This document shows, in pieces, positions 45,500 to 55,349 of a stretch of 64,000 nucleotides of DNA. Source of the DNA: Variovorax sp. MHTC-1 (GTDB lineage: Bacteria; Pseudomonadota; Gammaproteobacteria; Burkholderiales; Burkholderiaceae_C); contig NZ_RWKI01000002.1 of NCBI RefSeq assembly GCF_003984645.1, positions 248,001 to 312,000 on the forward strand, read 5' to 3'. A program made the translations under genes and the position numbers. A model generated the notes under the pieces. The model searched no databases, was not told the DNA's origin, and worked only from the letters and a program-made list of their open reading frames with translations. Each line of letters begins with the position of its first letter. Within the stretch, counting starts at the first letter, position 1.

Positions 45500-46642
45500 C
45501 TACTTCGGCCACAAGACCCACAAACGCAGAGGCTGATTCATGCGCGCGGCCAGGCGCCCTGCTTCGGCGCCGGTACCGGCGAAATAGTCGGCGCGCACGG
45601 CGCCGACGATCGCGCTGCCCGTGTCCTGCGCCACCACCAGCTTCGCGAGCGGCACCACCGGCCCGGGCGAGGCCAGCCAGACCGGCGTGCCGTAGGGAAT
45701 GCTCTCGCGGTCGACCGCGATCGAGCGCCCGGCCGTGAGCGGCACGCCCTGCGCACCGACGGGGCCGGAGGCGGCATCGGTTTCGGACAGCGGCTCTTCG
45801 CGGAAGAACACGTAGCGCGGATTGCTCCACAGGAGCTGCGACAGGCGCTGCGGGTTCTGCGCGGCCCAGAGCTTGGTGTCCTCGGGCCACAGACTGACCT
45901 TGGTCGCGCCCTGGCTCACAAGCCATTGCTGCACGCTCTTGTAGGGCTGCTCGTTGGTGGCCGCAAAAGCCACGCGCACGGTGCGCTGCGAGCCGTCGGC
46001 TTCGGTGATGCGCAGGCGCCCCGAGCCCTGGATATGCAGCATCAGCACGTCGATCGGATCGGCCAGCCAGGCGATCTCGCGGCCGCGCAGCGCGGCCTGG
46101 GCCTGCGGCAGGGTGTCGATCTCCTGCCGCGTGTACCAGGGGCGGCGCGCCACCAGGCCGGCCGGCGCCTGGTAGAGCGGCACGGTGTGGGTCGCGGTCG
46201 GCCGCCGCGAAGCGTCGAACACCGGCTCGTAGTAGCTCGTGAGCTTGCCCTCGCTTTGGCCGCCCGCGAGCGATTCGACGCGGTAGGGCTGCAGCCTCTG
46301 CTGCATCCATTCGCGCTGTTCCTCGGTCTCGGCGAGCGCGAGCTGGCGTACCTCGCGGCACAGCGGCGCGAAGGCCGCGTTGGGGCGCGCGCAGTTGGCG
46401 ACCATCGCGACCCAGCCCTCGTGCAGCGCGTCCTCGCTGAAGCCCGGCAGTTCGGACCAGGGCACGGGCACCCACTTGCTCTTGGGATGGGAGAGCGACC
46501 CGGTGAGCGGCCCCAGCTCGCGCTGCGGGCTCGCGCCCGGCACGGCCGCGGGTGCTGCGTCGGGCTGCAGGGTGCCGACCGAACAACCGGCGAGCGTTGC
46601 TACGATCGCGAGCCCGACCAGCCACTGGAGTCCTTTTGTCAT
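45500..46642 (-). CDS. mltA: Membrane-bound lytic murein transglycosylase A
   Basis: The 380-residue lipoprotein has a signal with lipobox (LAIVATLAGC, Cys about residue 20), the MltA domain GKLTSYYEPVFDASRRPT and the C-terminal 3D domain with VAQDTGSAIVGAVRADYFAG, including the catalytic Asp. It cleaves peptidoglycan at the outer membrane. The ATG overlaps the divergent start of a small membrane protein (shared CATG, 46640-46643). No ribosome binding site is seen; another in-frame ATG lies at 46708. Confidence 0.9.
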   Translation of the reverse strand: MTKGLQWLVGLAIVATLAGCSVGTLQPDAAPAAVPGASPQRELGPLTGSLSHPKSKWVPVPWSELPGFSEDALHEGWVAMVANCARPNAAFAPLCREVRQLALAETEEQREWMQQRLQPYRVESLAGGQSEGKLTSYYEPVFDASRRPTATHTVPLYQAPAGLVARRPWYTRQEIDTLPQAQAALRGREIAWLADPIDVLMLHIQGSGRLRITEADGSQRTVRVAFAATNEQPYKSVQQWLVSQGATKVSLWPEDTKLWAAQNPQRLSQLLWSNPRYVFFREEPLSETDAASGPVGAQGVPLTAGRSIAVDRESIPYGTPVWLASPGPVVPLAKLVVAQDTGSAIVGAVRADYFAGTGAEAGRLAARMNQPLRLWVLWPK

Positions 46643-46802
46643 GGGTTTGATTTTGCTTGAAGCGCTGGGTGCCGGAATCGTGCTGGTGCTGATCGTCTGG
46701 TGGACCATGTTCTCGGGCCGCAAGCGCGGCGAGATGCACGATGCGGGCGATTCTGAAAAAGAGTCTTCGTCCGACGAGCCGCCGCCGGGAGGCTCCACAT
46801 AA
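46641..46802 (+). CDS. Small single-helix membrane protein
   Basis: The 53-residue protein has one N-terminal helix (GLILLEALGAGIVLVLIVWW) and a hydrophilic acidic tail (DSEKESSSDEPPPGGST). GGAG stands ten bases before the ATG. Its start shares CATG with the divergent mltA start, an unusually tight arrangement. It lies upstream of the OmpA-family lipoprotein gene. The family is not recognised by name. Confidence 0.6.
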   Translation: MGLILLEALGAGIVLVLIVWWTMFSGRKRGEMHDAGDSEKESSSDEPPPGGST

Positions 46803-46840
46803 TTCCTCTTCGCTGAATTAGGCGTCAAAAAGGAATGCAT

Positions 46841-47494
46841 ATGAAAAAACTCGTACTCGCCACCACGGCAACTGCCCTCGTTCTCTCGGGCTGCGCCGGC
46901 ATGAGCGACACCCAGCGCAACACCGGCATCGGCGCCGGCATCGGCGCCCTCGGCGGCGCAGCCATCGGCTCGGCAACCGGCGGCAACAGCCGCGCCATCG
47001 GCACGGGCGCTGCGGTCGGCGCGGCCGCAGGCGCGCTGGGCGGCTATCTCTGGTCGCAACGCATGGAAGCGCAAAAGCGCGAGATGCAGGCCGCCACGCA
47101 GGGCACCGGCATCGCCGTCACCCAGACTCCCAACAACGAGCTCAAGCTCGCGATCCCCAGCGATGTCTCCTTCGACACCGGCCGCTCGGCCATCAAGCCC
47201 AACTTTGCGCCGATTCTCAACCAGTTCGCCAACGGCCTGCGCAACAACCCGAACGCCGAGGTGCGCATCATCGGCCACACCGACAGCACCGGCACCGATG
47301 CGATCAACAACCCGCTGTCGGTCGACCGCGCGGCCAGCACGCGCGACTACCTGATCGCCCGGGGCGTGCCGCAGCAGGCCTTCCGCATCGAAGGCCGCGG
47401 TTCGCGCGAGCCGGTTGCCGACAATAATTCGGACGCGGGCCGGGCACAGAATCGCAGGGTCGAAATCTACGTCGGCGAACGCACGCAAGGCTAG
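46841..47494 (+). CDS. OmpA-family lipoprotein with glycine-zipper and peptidoglycan-binding domain
   Basis: The 217-residue lipoprotein has a lipobox (ATALVLSGC), a glycine-rich zipper (residues about 30-70, TGIGAGIGALGGAAIGSATG) and an OmpA C-terminal domain (VRIIGHTDSTGTDAINNPLS, SVDRAASTRDYL, GSREPVADN and QNRRVEIYV) that binds peptidoglycan. It probably anchors the outer membrane. The ATG at 46841 has AAAGGA at proper distance; an earlier ATG (46835) is less well placed. Its TAG stop shares CTAG with the convergent response regulator. Confidence 0.9.
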   Translation: MKKLVLATTATALVLSGCAGMSDTQRNTGIGAGIGALGGAAIGSATGGNSRAIGTGAAVGAAAGALGGYLWSQRMEAQKREMQAATQGTGIAVTQTPNNELKLAIPSDVSFDTGRSAIKPNFAPILNQFANGLRNNPNAEVRIIGHTDSTGTDAINNPLSVDRAASTRDYLIARGVPQQAFRIEGRGSREPVADNNSDAGRAQNRRVEIYVGERTQG

Positions 47495-48114
47495 GGCCGC
47501 AACAAGTTGGCCAGTTCCACGGCCGACTTGACTTCCATCTTCTCGAACACGCGCGCACGGTGAACCTCCACCGTGCGCACGCTGATGGAGAGCTGCTCGG
47601 CGATCAGCTTGTTGGGCAAGCCCTCGACCACGCGCCGCATCACCTCGCGCTCGCGCTCGGTCAGCTCCTCGATGCGGCGCACCAGGAGGCGCCGCGCGCG
47701 CTGCGCCTCGATGGCGCGCAGCGATGCGCCGAGCGCATGCTCGATGCGGTCGACCAGCGCGTTGTCGGAAAAAGGCTTCTCGCAGAAATCGAAGGCGCCG
47801 CGCTTCACCGCGTCCACTGCCGTGGGCACATCGGCGTGGCCGGTCAGGAAGATGACCGGCATGACCTCCAGCAGCCCGCGCTCGGCCAGCCGGTCGAACA
47901 GCACCAGCCCGCTGGTGCCGGGCATGCGCACGTCCAGCAGCAGGCAGTGCGGCTGATCGGCCAGCGGCTCCTCGGTCAAACGCAGCTCGAAGGCTTCGGC
48001 GCTTGCGAAATGTTCGCTCACCAGCCGGCGCGAACGCAGCAGCCAGGCCAGCGCCTCGCGCACGCTGGCGTCGTCGTCGACGATGAAGATCAGGGCATCG
48101 ATCAAGGGCTGCAT
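47491..48114 (-). CDS. Response regulator of the FixJ/TtrR type
   Basis: The 207-residue protein has a receiver domain (IVDDDASVREALAWLLRS, phosphoacceptor Asp61 in LLLDVRMPGTSG, Lys in FCEKPF) and a LuxR-type HTH (LTEREREVMRRVVEGLPNKL and SVRTVEVHRARVFEKM). The kinase gene lies immediately upstream on the same strand, split from it by a type B repeat. The target genes are not evident. The start at 48114 has an AAGGA site ten bases upstream. Confidence 0.9.
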   Translation of the reverse strand: MQPLIDALIFIVDDDASVREALAWLLRSRRLVSEHFASAEAFELRLTEEPLADQPHCLLLDVRMPGTSGLVLFDRLAERGLLEVMPVIFLTGHADVPTAVDAVKRGAFDFCEKPFSDNALVDRIEHALGASLRAIEAQRARRLLVRRIEELTEREREVMRRVVEGLPNKLIAEQLSISVRTVEVHRARVFEKMEVKSAVELANLLRP

Positions 48115-48179
48115 GCTTTGATTTTCCTTGCAATGGCACACAGAGCCTGCAATGCACGATACCGCCGCAGCCCCTTCGG

Positions 48180-48277
48180 GAAACACCGCGGAACCGGCTT
48201 CGCCGGGCCGCTGGTGTTGCCCCCGGCGAGGGGGTTGGCGTAGCGACACGAAGTGCACAAAGCCTGGGGGAGAGCCA
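48180..48277 (-). repeat. Type B intercistronic hairpin repeat, copy 2
   Basis: The minus-strand reading after the kinase stop is TGGCTCTCCCCCAGGCTTTG, GCACTTCGTGTCGC, CCAACCCCCTCGCCGGGGG and the AACACC...GGTGTT hairpin around GGCCCGGCGAAGCCGG. It fills the gap between the kinase and regulator genes in the same orientation as the other copies. Confidence 0.7.
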
Positions 48278-50344
48278 TTACGCCGCGGGGAGGGTGAAGC
48301 GGAAAACGGTGCCGCGCGGGCGCTGCGGCTCGAACACCAGCGCGCCGCCATGCTGCTCGACCACCGTGCGGCATAGGCTCAGGCCCAGGCCCATGCCGTC
48401 GGGCCGCGTGGTGAAGAAGGGCGTGAAGAGGCGCTGCGCCACCTCTTCGCCGATGCCGCAGCCGAGGTCGGCCACCGAGAATTCGATCCAGCGGCGCGTG
48501 TCGAGCTTGTCGGCGGCATCGCTGGCTTCGCCGACCGCACGGGCGCGCGCCGCGCGCAGGCGCAGCACGCGTTCGCTGAGCTCCGGCAGATCCATCGCCT
48601 GCATGCCGTTGCGAGCCAGGTTCAGGAGCACCTGCTCGACCAGCGTGCGGTCGCAGAGCACCCGCGGCAGGCGCTCCTCGAAGCTGACCTCGATGCGCAC
48701 CGCGAGCTTGCGCGCCTGCAGTCGCACCAGCGGCAGCACCGCATCGAGCAAGGCCTGCGGTGCGACGGCCTCGCGCGTGCGGTCGCGCCGGCGCACGAAG
48801 TCGTGCACGCTGCGGATCACCTTGCCGGCGCGGTCGGCCTGCTCGGCGATGCGGCGCACCGCCATCGCGACCTCGCCATGGTCGCTGCCCTGCGGCGCCT
48901 GGCCCGCGCCGTGCAGCAGGTTGAGCGAGCCGCTGGCATAGCTGGCGATCGCAGCCAGCGGCTGCGTGAGTTCATGGCTCAGCAGCGAAGCCATCTCGCC
49001 GACGGTCGCCAGCCGCGCGCTGGCCTGCAGGCGCTCCTGGCTGGCGCGCGAGAGCTCCTCGATGCGGCGCTGCTCGCTGAGGTCGATGGAGGCGCTCATC
49101 CAGCCGGTCTGGGCGCCCTGCGCGTTGATCAGCGGCGCTTCGAAGATCAGCACCGGGAAGCGGGTGCCATCCTTGCGCATGAAGACCGATTCGAAGCCCT
49201 CGCGCGGCGGTGGGCCGCCAGCGAGCCGCACGGCCTGGCGCCGGCGGTACTCGTGCGCCAGCTCGGTCGGCCAGTACGGCGCCTCGCCGGCATGGTCGAG
49301 GAGTTCCTCGGCGCTGAAGCCCACCATCTCGCAGAAGGCCGGATTCACATAGGTGATGTGGCCCTGCAGGTCGCGCGCGCGCAGGCCGGTGATGACCGAG
49401 TCTTCCATCGCCTTGCGGAAGGCGAGCGCGTCGGCGAGGTCGCGTTCGGCGCGCTGGCGCCGCCGCGTGTCGCGCGCCAGCAGCACCAGCACCGACACCA
49501 GCGCGATCGAGATCGCCGTCACCAGCGCGGTCAGCAGATTGGGAAAGAGATCGGGCGCGGCGCGCCAGCCATCGACGCGCAGCATCAGGGTGGTGCCGGG
49601 CAGATCGATGAGCTGCTGCGAGGTGAACACGCGGGTGCCCAGGCGGCGCGCCGCACCGACGGCCACGAGGCGGGTGCCGTCGGCCTCGGTGAAGGCGACC
49701 TCCTGGCCGCGCGTCAGCGTCGGCGCGACCAGTTCGATCAGCGTGTCGCGCAGCGAATAGGTGGCCACCAGGTAGCCCCCGCCGTCGACCGGCAGGCACA
49801 GCTCCATCACCTCGAGGCCGCCGCTCGGGACGAAGGGCACGTAGTGGCTCGGCGAGTAGGCCGCCGCGCCGAGCTTGCGCGCCGCGGCGCAGGCGAGCGC
49901 GACGTCGGACTGGTCCACGCTGCGGCTCGACTCCTCGAACACGCGCCTGCGGTAGGGCGTGTCGGCGGCGGCCAGCGGCCGCAGCGCGGCATCGCGCCAT
50001 TCGAGCCTGAGCCATTCGCGGTGCTCGCGCAGCAGCGCGGCGGCTTCCATGGGCCAGTGCTCGCGGTCCAGGCCGTCGGCCTGGGAGGCACGCAGGCTCT
50101 GCGCGTTGCGCTGCAGGCCGCTGCGCAGGTCGGACACCGCATCGGCGGTGTCTCGGTCGAGCGCGGTCTGGACCTGCTCGATCTCGTGCAGCCCCGCCAG
50201 CCACACCACGGTGACCAGCAGCGCCAGCACCAGCACGGCCAGCAACACCCAGAGGAACCAGCGCCGCCAGACGGAGCGCAGGAAGCGCAGCCACGCGAAG
50301 GCGTGGCGAAGGGTGCGGGCGGCGGGCGGCGTGGTCGACGACAC
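48278..50344 (-). CDS. PAS sensor histidine kinase
   Basis: The 688-residue membrane kinase has a first helix (residues about 29-51), a periplasmic sensing domain (about 55-260, containing SRSVDQSDVALACAAARKLG), a second helix (about 267-291), a PAS domain (about 305-420) and a DctB/FixL-like HisKA (catalytic His457 in SLLSHELTQPLAAIASYAS) with ATPase (DLGCGIGEEVAQRLFTPFFT, GMGLGLSLC). The ligand is unknown. The start is uncertain: a GTG at 50344, with no strong ribosome binding site. It follows the nitrilase-family gene by 11 bp. Confidence 0.88.
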   Translation of the reverse strand: MSSTTPPAARTLRHAFAWLRFLRSVWRRWFLWVLLAVLVLALLVTVVWLAGLHEIEQVQTALDRDTADAVSDLRSGLQRNAQSLRASQADGLDREHWPMEAAALLREHREWLRLEWRDAALRPLAAADTPYRRRVFEESSRSVDQSDVALACAAARKLGAAAYSPSHYVPFVPSGGLEVMELCLPVDGGGYLVATYSLRDTLIELVAPTLTRGQEVAFTEADGTRLVAVGAARRLGTRVFTSQQLIDLPGTTLMLRVDGWRAAPDLFPNLLTALVTAISIALVSVLVLLARDTRRRQRAERDLADALAFRKAMEDSVITGLRARDLQGHITYVNPAFCEMVGFSAEELLDHAGEAPYWPTELAHEYRRRQAVRLAGGPPPREGFESVFMRKDGTRFPVLIFEAPLINAQGAQTGWMSASIDLSEQRRIEELSRASQERLQASARLATVGEMASLLSHELTQPLAAIASYASGSLNLLHGAGQAPQGSDHGEVAMAVRRIAEQADRAGKVIRSVHDFVRRRDRTREAVAPQALLDAVLPLVRLQARKLAVRIEVSFEERLPRVLCDRTLVEQVLLNLARNGMQAMDLPELSERVLRLRAARARAVGEASDAADKLDTRRWIEFSVADLGCGIGEEVAQRLFTPFFTTRPDGMGLGLSLCRTVVEQHGGALVFEPQRPRGTVFRFTLPAA

Positions 50345-50355
50345 CGTTAGGAAGC

Positions 50356-51171
50356 TCAAAGCACGCAGTGCGAAAGCGCCGGCAGCTGCGCGCGGGCACG
50401 CGTCACCTGCTCCGCATCGAGATCGAAGAGCACCACGCCTTCGTCCACCGCGCGCTCGGCTACCACCGTGCCCCAGGGGTCCACCACCATCGACTGGCCC
50501 CAGGTCTGGCGTCCGTTCTCGTGGATGCCGCCCTGCGCCGGCGCGACGACCCAGGCCAGGTTCTCGATCGCGCGGGCGCGCAGCAGCACTTCCCAGTGCG
50601 CGGCGCCGGTGGTGCGCGTGAAGGCGCTGGGCACCAGCAGCAGCTCGGCGCCCTGGCGCGCGAGTGCGCGGTAGAGCTCGGGAAAGCGCAGGTCGTAGCA
50701 GACGCTCATGCCGATGCGCCAACGGTGGCCGTCGCGCGAAGGCAGATCGAAGCAGACGGGTTCGCAGCCGGGCGCGATCACGCGGCGCTCGTCGTAGCGC
50801 TCGCGGCCGTTGTCGAAGAAGAACAGATGGATCTTGTCGTAGCGAGCCACGCGCTGGCTGTCCGGCGCGTAGGCCAGCGAGCTGTTGAACACGTGGGTTT
50901 CGTCGCCGGTCTCGAGCGGCAGCGTGCCGCCGACGATCCACAGGCCGAACTCGCGCGCCGCGTCCGCCAGGAAGCCCTGCACCGTGCCGGCGCCGGCGGT
51001 CTCGCGCAGCGCCAGCTTGTCGGTATCGCGCGCGCCCATCATGCAGAAGTACTCGGGCAGCACGGCGAGCTCGGCGCCCGCGGCGGCGGCTTCGCCCAGC
51101 AGCGCATGGGCGCGCGACAGGTTGGCTTCGCGCGCGACTGCCGACACCATCTGGATGGCTGCGACTTTCAT
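50356..51171 (-). CDS. Carbon-nitrogen hydrolase (nitrilase family amidase)
   Basis: The 271-residue enzyme shows the catalytic triad: Glu40 in VLPEYFC, Lys113 in RYDKIHLF and Cys158 in [14 protein letters not shown]. It matches the Nit1/Nit2 group (deaminated glutathione amidase or omega-amidase). Length is normal. It is encoded between yhdP and the sensor kinase, with the latter 11 bp away; a metabolic repair role is likely. Confidence 0.88.
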   Translation of the reverse strand: MKVAAIQMVSAVAREANLSRAHALLGEAAAAGAELAVLPEYFCMMGARDTDKLALRETAGAGTVQGFLADAAREFGLWIVGGTLPLETGDETHVFNSSLAYAPDSQRVARYDKIHLFFFDNGRERYDERRVIAPGCEPVCFDLPSRDGHRWRIGMSVCYDLRFPELYRALARQGAELLLVPSAFTRTTGAAHWEVLLRARAIENLAWVVAPAQGGIHENGRQTWGQSMVVDPWGTVVAERAVDEGVVLFDLDAEQVTRARAQLPALSHCVL

Positions 51172-51199
51172 CTCTCGATCTCCGTTGGTTCTTTCTCTT

Positions 51200-54100
51200 T
51201 CAGCGCGGCGTGGCCGGCGCCGGCGCGCTCACGGCTTCGGGCAGCAAACGGCGCGGCACCTTGACGATTTTCGGGTCGGTCCACGTCCCCTCGATCTGGA
51301 ACTCCTGCGTGGCAGCCGCGATCAGCGGCCTGCTCAGCACCATTTGCGCAAGGAAGGTTCCCAGGCCGATCGCGGGGTTGATGGCGGTGGCCACCAGCGC
51401 CGCAGTGCCGGCATTGATCTCGGGCACTACCACCACGCGCAGCTTCTGCGTTTCGCGCGCGATGTCGGCCGAGCCGTCCATCAGCACGGCGGCGTTGACG
51501 CCCTTCATCTGCAGGTTGTTGGTGCTGGCCACGCCTTGGCTGATCGTGGCGTCGCCGCGCACGAAATCGAAGGTGAAGCCCTGGCTGAACACATCGCGGA
51601 AGTCGAGCGTGAGGCGCCGCGGCAATGCCTGCAGGCTCAGCACGCCGAGCAGCTTGGCGATGCCCGGCTCGGCCTTGAGGAACTGGCCCTGCCCGACATC
51701 GATCTGCAGCTGTCCGCCCAGGCTCGGATAGTCGAGCGAGAAGGGCGAGCCGCTCCAATGGACCTCGCCCTCGAGCCGGCCGCGGCCGCGCCGCACCACG
51801 TCCTTCATGCCGAAGCGCGCGAGCAGCTCGCCGGCGTCGGCGATCTCGAGCTTGAAGTCCATGGTGGTGCGGCGCTGCTCGCGTCCGCGCGCGGCCGCGC
51901 CGCCCGGCACCGCGGCCCAGCTGCCCTGTGCCGTGAAGGTGGCTTCGGGGGTGCTGAAGGCCAGCTTGTTGAGCCGCCATTCGCGCCCCGCGCCGCCCCG
52001 GTTCACGGCGTCGATCTCGGCGCGGCCGAGGCGCCGGCCCAGGAGCTCGAAATCATCGACCACGATGTCGAGCGCCGGCAGCGTGCCGGGCTGCTCGTCG
52101 AGCAGCGACTCCACCGCGCTGGCCTCGCTGGGCGCGATCTTGAGGCGCGCGAGCCGCGCATGCAGGCGCCCGTCCTGCGCGCTGCGGTACTCGGCGTAGC
52201 CGCTCAACTCCGTGGCGTCGATGTTGGCGCGCCACAGGCCGCCGTCGCGCGTGCCGCCCATCACCACGTTGTGCAGCGTTCGGCCGCCGACCGCGAGCTC
52301 CTTCGCGCGCACGGCGAGGACGGTGGGCAGGTAGGCGGAGGCGCTGTCGGCAGCGCCATCGCCGGCCGCTGTCGACTCGGCGGGCTTGCCGGCGGCCTCG
52401 CTGAAGAGCGCCTGCCAAGCCCGCACGTCGATGCGCGCGAGCTGGATGTTGGCGAGCACGCCGCGCTCCGGCGCCGCCGCGGATTCGCCCGCCGCCAGGC
52501 CGATGCCGATGCCGCCGCGCAGCACGCGCGGTTCGCCGCCGGAGATGTCGCGCACGTAGGAGGCCGATCCGACGCGGCCCAGCTCGATCGACAGCCGGTC
52601 GTGCAGCAGTGGCGTTGCGCCGGGCCGCGCCTCGCGCAGAACGATCTTCTTCTCGATCGACAGCGGCATCGGCTCCTCGGCCGGCTTGGCCAGCGGCGCG
52701 GGCAGCTGCAGCGCGAGGCCCTGCAGATTGCTGACGAAGGAGAACTCGGAGGCGCCCTCGCGCACCGCGAAAGAGGCGGTGTAAGGCGTGCTGCCGCTGG
52801 TGTTCTTCGCCAGGCGCGCGAGCCAGTCGACTTCGCGCGCCGCGCGCAGGCCGTCGGCGGTGGCCGTGCCCTGGGCGCGAATGCTCAGCTCGTTGGCGGT
52901 GCCGGCATAGCGGCCGGCGCCCTCGATGCGCAGCGCGCCGCCCAGCGCGCGGGCTTGCACGCCGGCCAGCGAGAAGCCGTTTTCGGTGAAGCTCAGCGTG
53001 CCGCGCGCCTGGGTGAGCGGCGGTATTTCGGGGGCGATCTGGATCTCGTTGTCGGCCAGGGCGACGCTGGCCTGCAGCTTGGTTTTTTCCATCGCGTCGA
53101 GCGGCAGTTCCAGGCGCAGCCGGTAGTCGGCGTTGCCGGTGGCGCGCGCCTGCGCCAGCGTCGGCGCGGCCTCGCCCGCGAGCGGCGATCCGGCGCGCAG
53201 CAGTTCGGCCAGCGGACCCTTGGCCTGGGCATCGACCTTGAGCACCGGCGCATGGTGCGCCATGTCGGCGATCTGGGCTTCGGCCTTGGCGATCTCGATG
53301 CCGGGCGCGCCGGCAATGCGCCCGCGCGCATTGCGCACCAGCATGCCGGAGCGCTCGAAGACCAGCTCGCCGGAGAGGCCATTGAGCGCGGGCCAGGTTT
53401 TCGCGTCGCCCGCGACGGGCGGCACATAGGCGTAGGTGACGTCCGCCACGCGCGCGGCGATGCGGAAGTCGCCGTGCCGCGGATCGTCGAAGGGCATGTC
53501 GTGCAGATCGCCCTTGACCTTGAAGTCGACCACGCTGGCGCTGCCCTTGACGACCGCGTCGCGCACGTAGTCGCGCGTGTGCTTGGGGATGTGCAGCGGC
53601 AGGTAGCGGAACACGCGCGTGCCGTCGGCGCGGCTGAGCTTGCCCTGCAGATCGAGCACGCCCGGAAAGCGCGAGCGGCCGCGCGAAGTGGCCGGATCGC
53701 TGGTGCGCCAGCTGGCCTGCGCCTCGCCCTTGGCGTCGGCGTTGGCGAATTCCAGGTTGGCGAGCTGCAGCTGGGACTTCTCGCCGTCGATCTTCCATGT
53801 GAGCTGGGTGGACAGCTGGTCGATCGAGATCATCGGGTCCTCGAACACGCCCGGAAACTCCAGCGCGCCGTTCGCGATCGAGACCGAGGCGTTGCCGCCG
53901 GCCTGGGTGGCGTCGAAGTCGATGGTCGCGCCGCGCAGGCCGGGCGCGCCGACCGGCGGCTGCGGCTGCGGCGCGGCAGCGGCCGATGCAGCCGAACGCG
54001 GCGCCGGCGAGGCGGGCACGGTGGCCGTCGGGGTGCCGGGCTGCGAGGCGATGCCGAATCCGCTGACCCGGCCGCGTGCCTGGTACTTGTCGGGCGCGCC

Positions 54101-55324
54101 GAGCGAGCCCTGCCAGCTGGCGTCGATGCGCTCGACCAGGCCGCGCGGCTCCAGGCCGCCGATGAGCTTGTGCGTCGCCTCACCGAGCGGCAGGCGATCG
54201 GCGATCAGCGCCAGCGCCGCGAGATCGAGCCGGTCGGCGCGCAAGGTGCCGCGTTCGGAGCCGCGGCCCTTCGCGGGCGTGTGCTGGAACCACAGGTTGC
54301 CGCCCGGCCAGCGCATGCCGTCGGCGGTGTCGAACTGCAGATCGGTGGTGGCGAACTCCAGGGTTTCATCGGTCATGCGGCCGGCGAGGCGCCCGGTGAC
54401 GGCGCGCAGCACCAGCGGCTGGAGCGCCTTGCCGAGCGAGGTGTCGACGCGCAGCAGCGCCAGGTCGACGGCACCGCCGATGACCTTGCCCTCGTTGACA
54501 TCGGCCCAGACGCGCAGCGCGCCGTCGCCCTCGCGGATGCGGGCGTCGAGCGCCACGTACTGGCCGAGCCGCGTGACGTCGATGCGCGGCAGATCGGCAT
54601 AGGCCTGGCCGTCCCAGCTTTGCCACTTGCCGGTGCGCACGGACAGCAGCGGCTGGCGGAACTGGCCGCGCAAGGTGAAGCGCTCGCCCCAGCCGGCCGG
54701 CGGCGTGGCGTCGAGCCGCATCGCATGGCGGCGGCCACCGTTGCGGGCGACGAACTGCACGTCGGTCAACAGCAGCGGGGCCGCGCCGCGGCGCTCGTCG
54801 GTCCAGCGCACGGTGCCGCCCTTGATCACGAACTCGCGCTGGGCGAAGAACCAGTCGGCGCCGCGGCCTTCGCCGGTGGTGTCGGTCGACATGTCGAGGC
54901 CGGCCACGTGCAGCTTGCCGAGCGCGTCCAACCGCACCTCCAGCTGCGGCTGCTCGATATAGAGCTGCTCGAAGCTCAGGCGCCAGATGGAGCGCGGCGA
55001 GACGCTGGCCACCACGCGCGCGAGGCGCAGCGCCTCGCGCTGGCGCTCGTCGTGCAGCACCACGTCACGCAGCTCGAAGCTCGGAAACAGGCTGCCGGAA
55101 CGGGCGGTGATCGAACCGATGCGCACCGGCACGCCCATGGCCTTGCTGGCCTGCGCTTCCAGCGCGGCACGGTAGTCGCCGATTCGCGGCACAATCCAGA
55201 CGTGTAGGACTACGACTGACAGCGCAAGCAGCAGCCATGCACCGATCAGCAAACCCAACAACCAGTGCGCCGTCACAGCGGTGATCTTGAGCAGACGTGA
55301 AGGGGAAGACGTCGTGTCGTTCAT
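51200..55324 (-). CDS. yhdP: YhdP family envelope protein (AsmA-like)
   Basis: The 1,374-residue inner-membrane-anchored protein begins with one helix (residues about 20-42, LLGLLIGAWLLLALSVVVLH) and then has a long periplasmic beta-rich region, typical of YhdP/AsmA-like proteins that transport phospholipids to the outer membrane. Conserved spots are GVLDLQGKLSRADGTRVFRY and LRVVVVPEINAGTAALVATA near the end, followed by NPAIGLGTFLAQ. The ATG is 25 bp from the divergent glnE ATG. The length is near normal (about 1,270-1,400). Confidence 0.88.
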   Translation of the reverse strand: MNDTTSSPSRLLKITAVTAHWLLGLLIGAWLLLALSVVVLHVWIVPRIGDYRAALEAQASKAMGVPVRIGSITARSGSLFPSFELRDVVLHDERQREALRLARVVASVSPRSIWRLSFEQLYIEQPQLEVRLDALGKLHVAGLDMSTDTTGEGRGADWFFAQREFVIKGGTVRWTDERRGAAPLLLTDVQFVARNGGRRHAMRLDATPPAGWGERFTLRGQFRQPLLSVRTGKWQSWDGQAYADLPRIDVTRLGQYVALDARIREGDGALRVWADVNEGKVIGGAVDLALLRVDTSLGKALQPLVLRAVTGRLAGRMTDETLEFATTDLQFDTADGMRWPGGNLWFQHTPAKGRGSERGTLRADRLDLAALALIADRLPLGEATHKLIGGLEPRGLVERIDASWQGSLGAPDKYQARGRVSGFGIASQPGTPTATVPASPAPRSAASAAAAPQPQPPVGAPGLRGATIDFDATQAGGNASVSIANGALEFPGVFEDPMISIDQLSTQLTWKIDGEKSQLQLANLEFANADAKGEAQASWRTSDPATSRGRSRFPGVLDLQGKLSRADGTRVFRYLPLHIPKHTRDYVRDAVVKGSASVVDFKVKGDLHDMPFDDPRHGDFRIAARVADVTYAYVPPVAGDAKTWPALNGLSGELVFERSGMLVRNARGRIAGAPGIEIAKAEAQIADMAHHAPVLKVDAQAKGPLAELLRAGSPLAGEAAPTLAQARATGNADYRLRLELPLDAMEKTKLQASVALADNEIQIAPEIPPLTQARGTLSFTENGFSLAGVQARALGGALRIEGAGRYAGTANELSIRAQGTATADGLRAAREVDWLARLAKNTSGSTPYTASFAVREGASEFSFVSNLQGLALQLPAPLAKPAEEPMPLSIEKKIVLREARPGATPLLHDRLSIELGRVGSASYVRDISGGEPRVLRGGIGIGLAAGESAAAPERGVLANIQLARIDVRAWQALFSEAAGKPAESTAAGDGAADSASAYLPTVLAVRAKELAVGGRTLHNVVMGGTRDGGLWRANIDATELSGYAEYRSAQDGRLHARLARLKIAPSEASAVESLLDEQPGTLPALDIVVDDFELLGRRLGRAEIDAVNRGGAGREWRLNKLAFSTPEATFTAQGSWAAVPGGAAARGREQRRTTMDFKLEIADAGELLARFGMKDVVRRGRGRLEGEVHWSGSPFSLDYPSLGGQLQIDVGQGQFLKAEPGIAKLLGVLSLQALPRRLTLDFRDVFSQGFTFDFVRGDATISQGVASTNNLQMKGVNAAVLMDGSADIARETQKLRVVVVPEINAGTAALVATAINPAIGLGTFLAQMVLSRPLIAAATQEFQIEGTWTDPKIVKVPRRLLPEAVSAPAPATPR

Positions 55325-55349
55325 TGAGGATCGCGCTGTGTCAGGAATT

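Noticed and set aside
50885-55207. A 1,440-codon open frame on the plus strand antisense to yhdP
   Set aside because: It has low-complexity Ala/Arg/Gly/His composition, no domains and no ribosome binding site. It arises from high G+C and codon bias of yhdP on the other strand.
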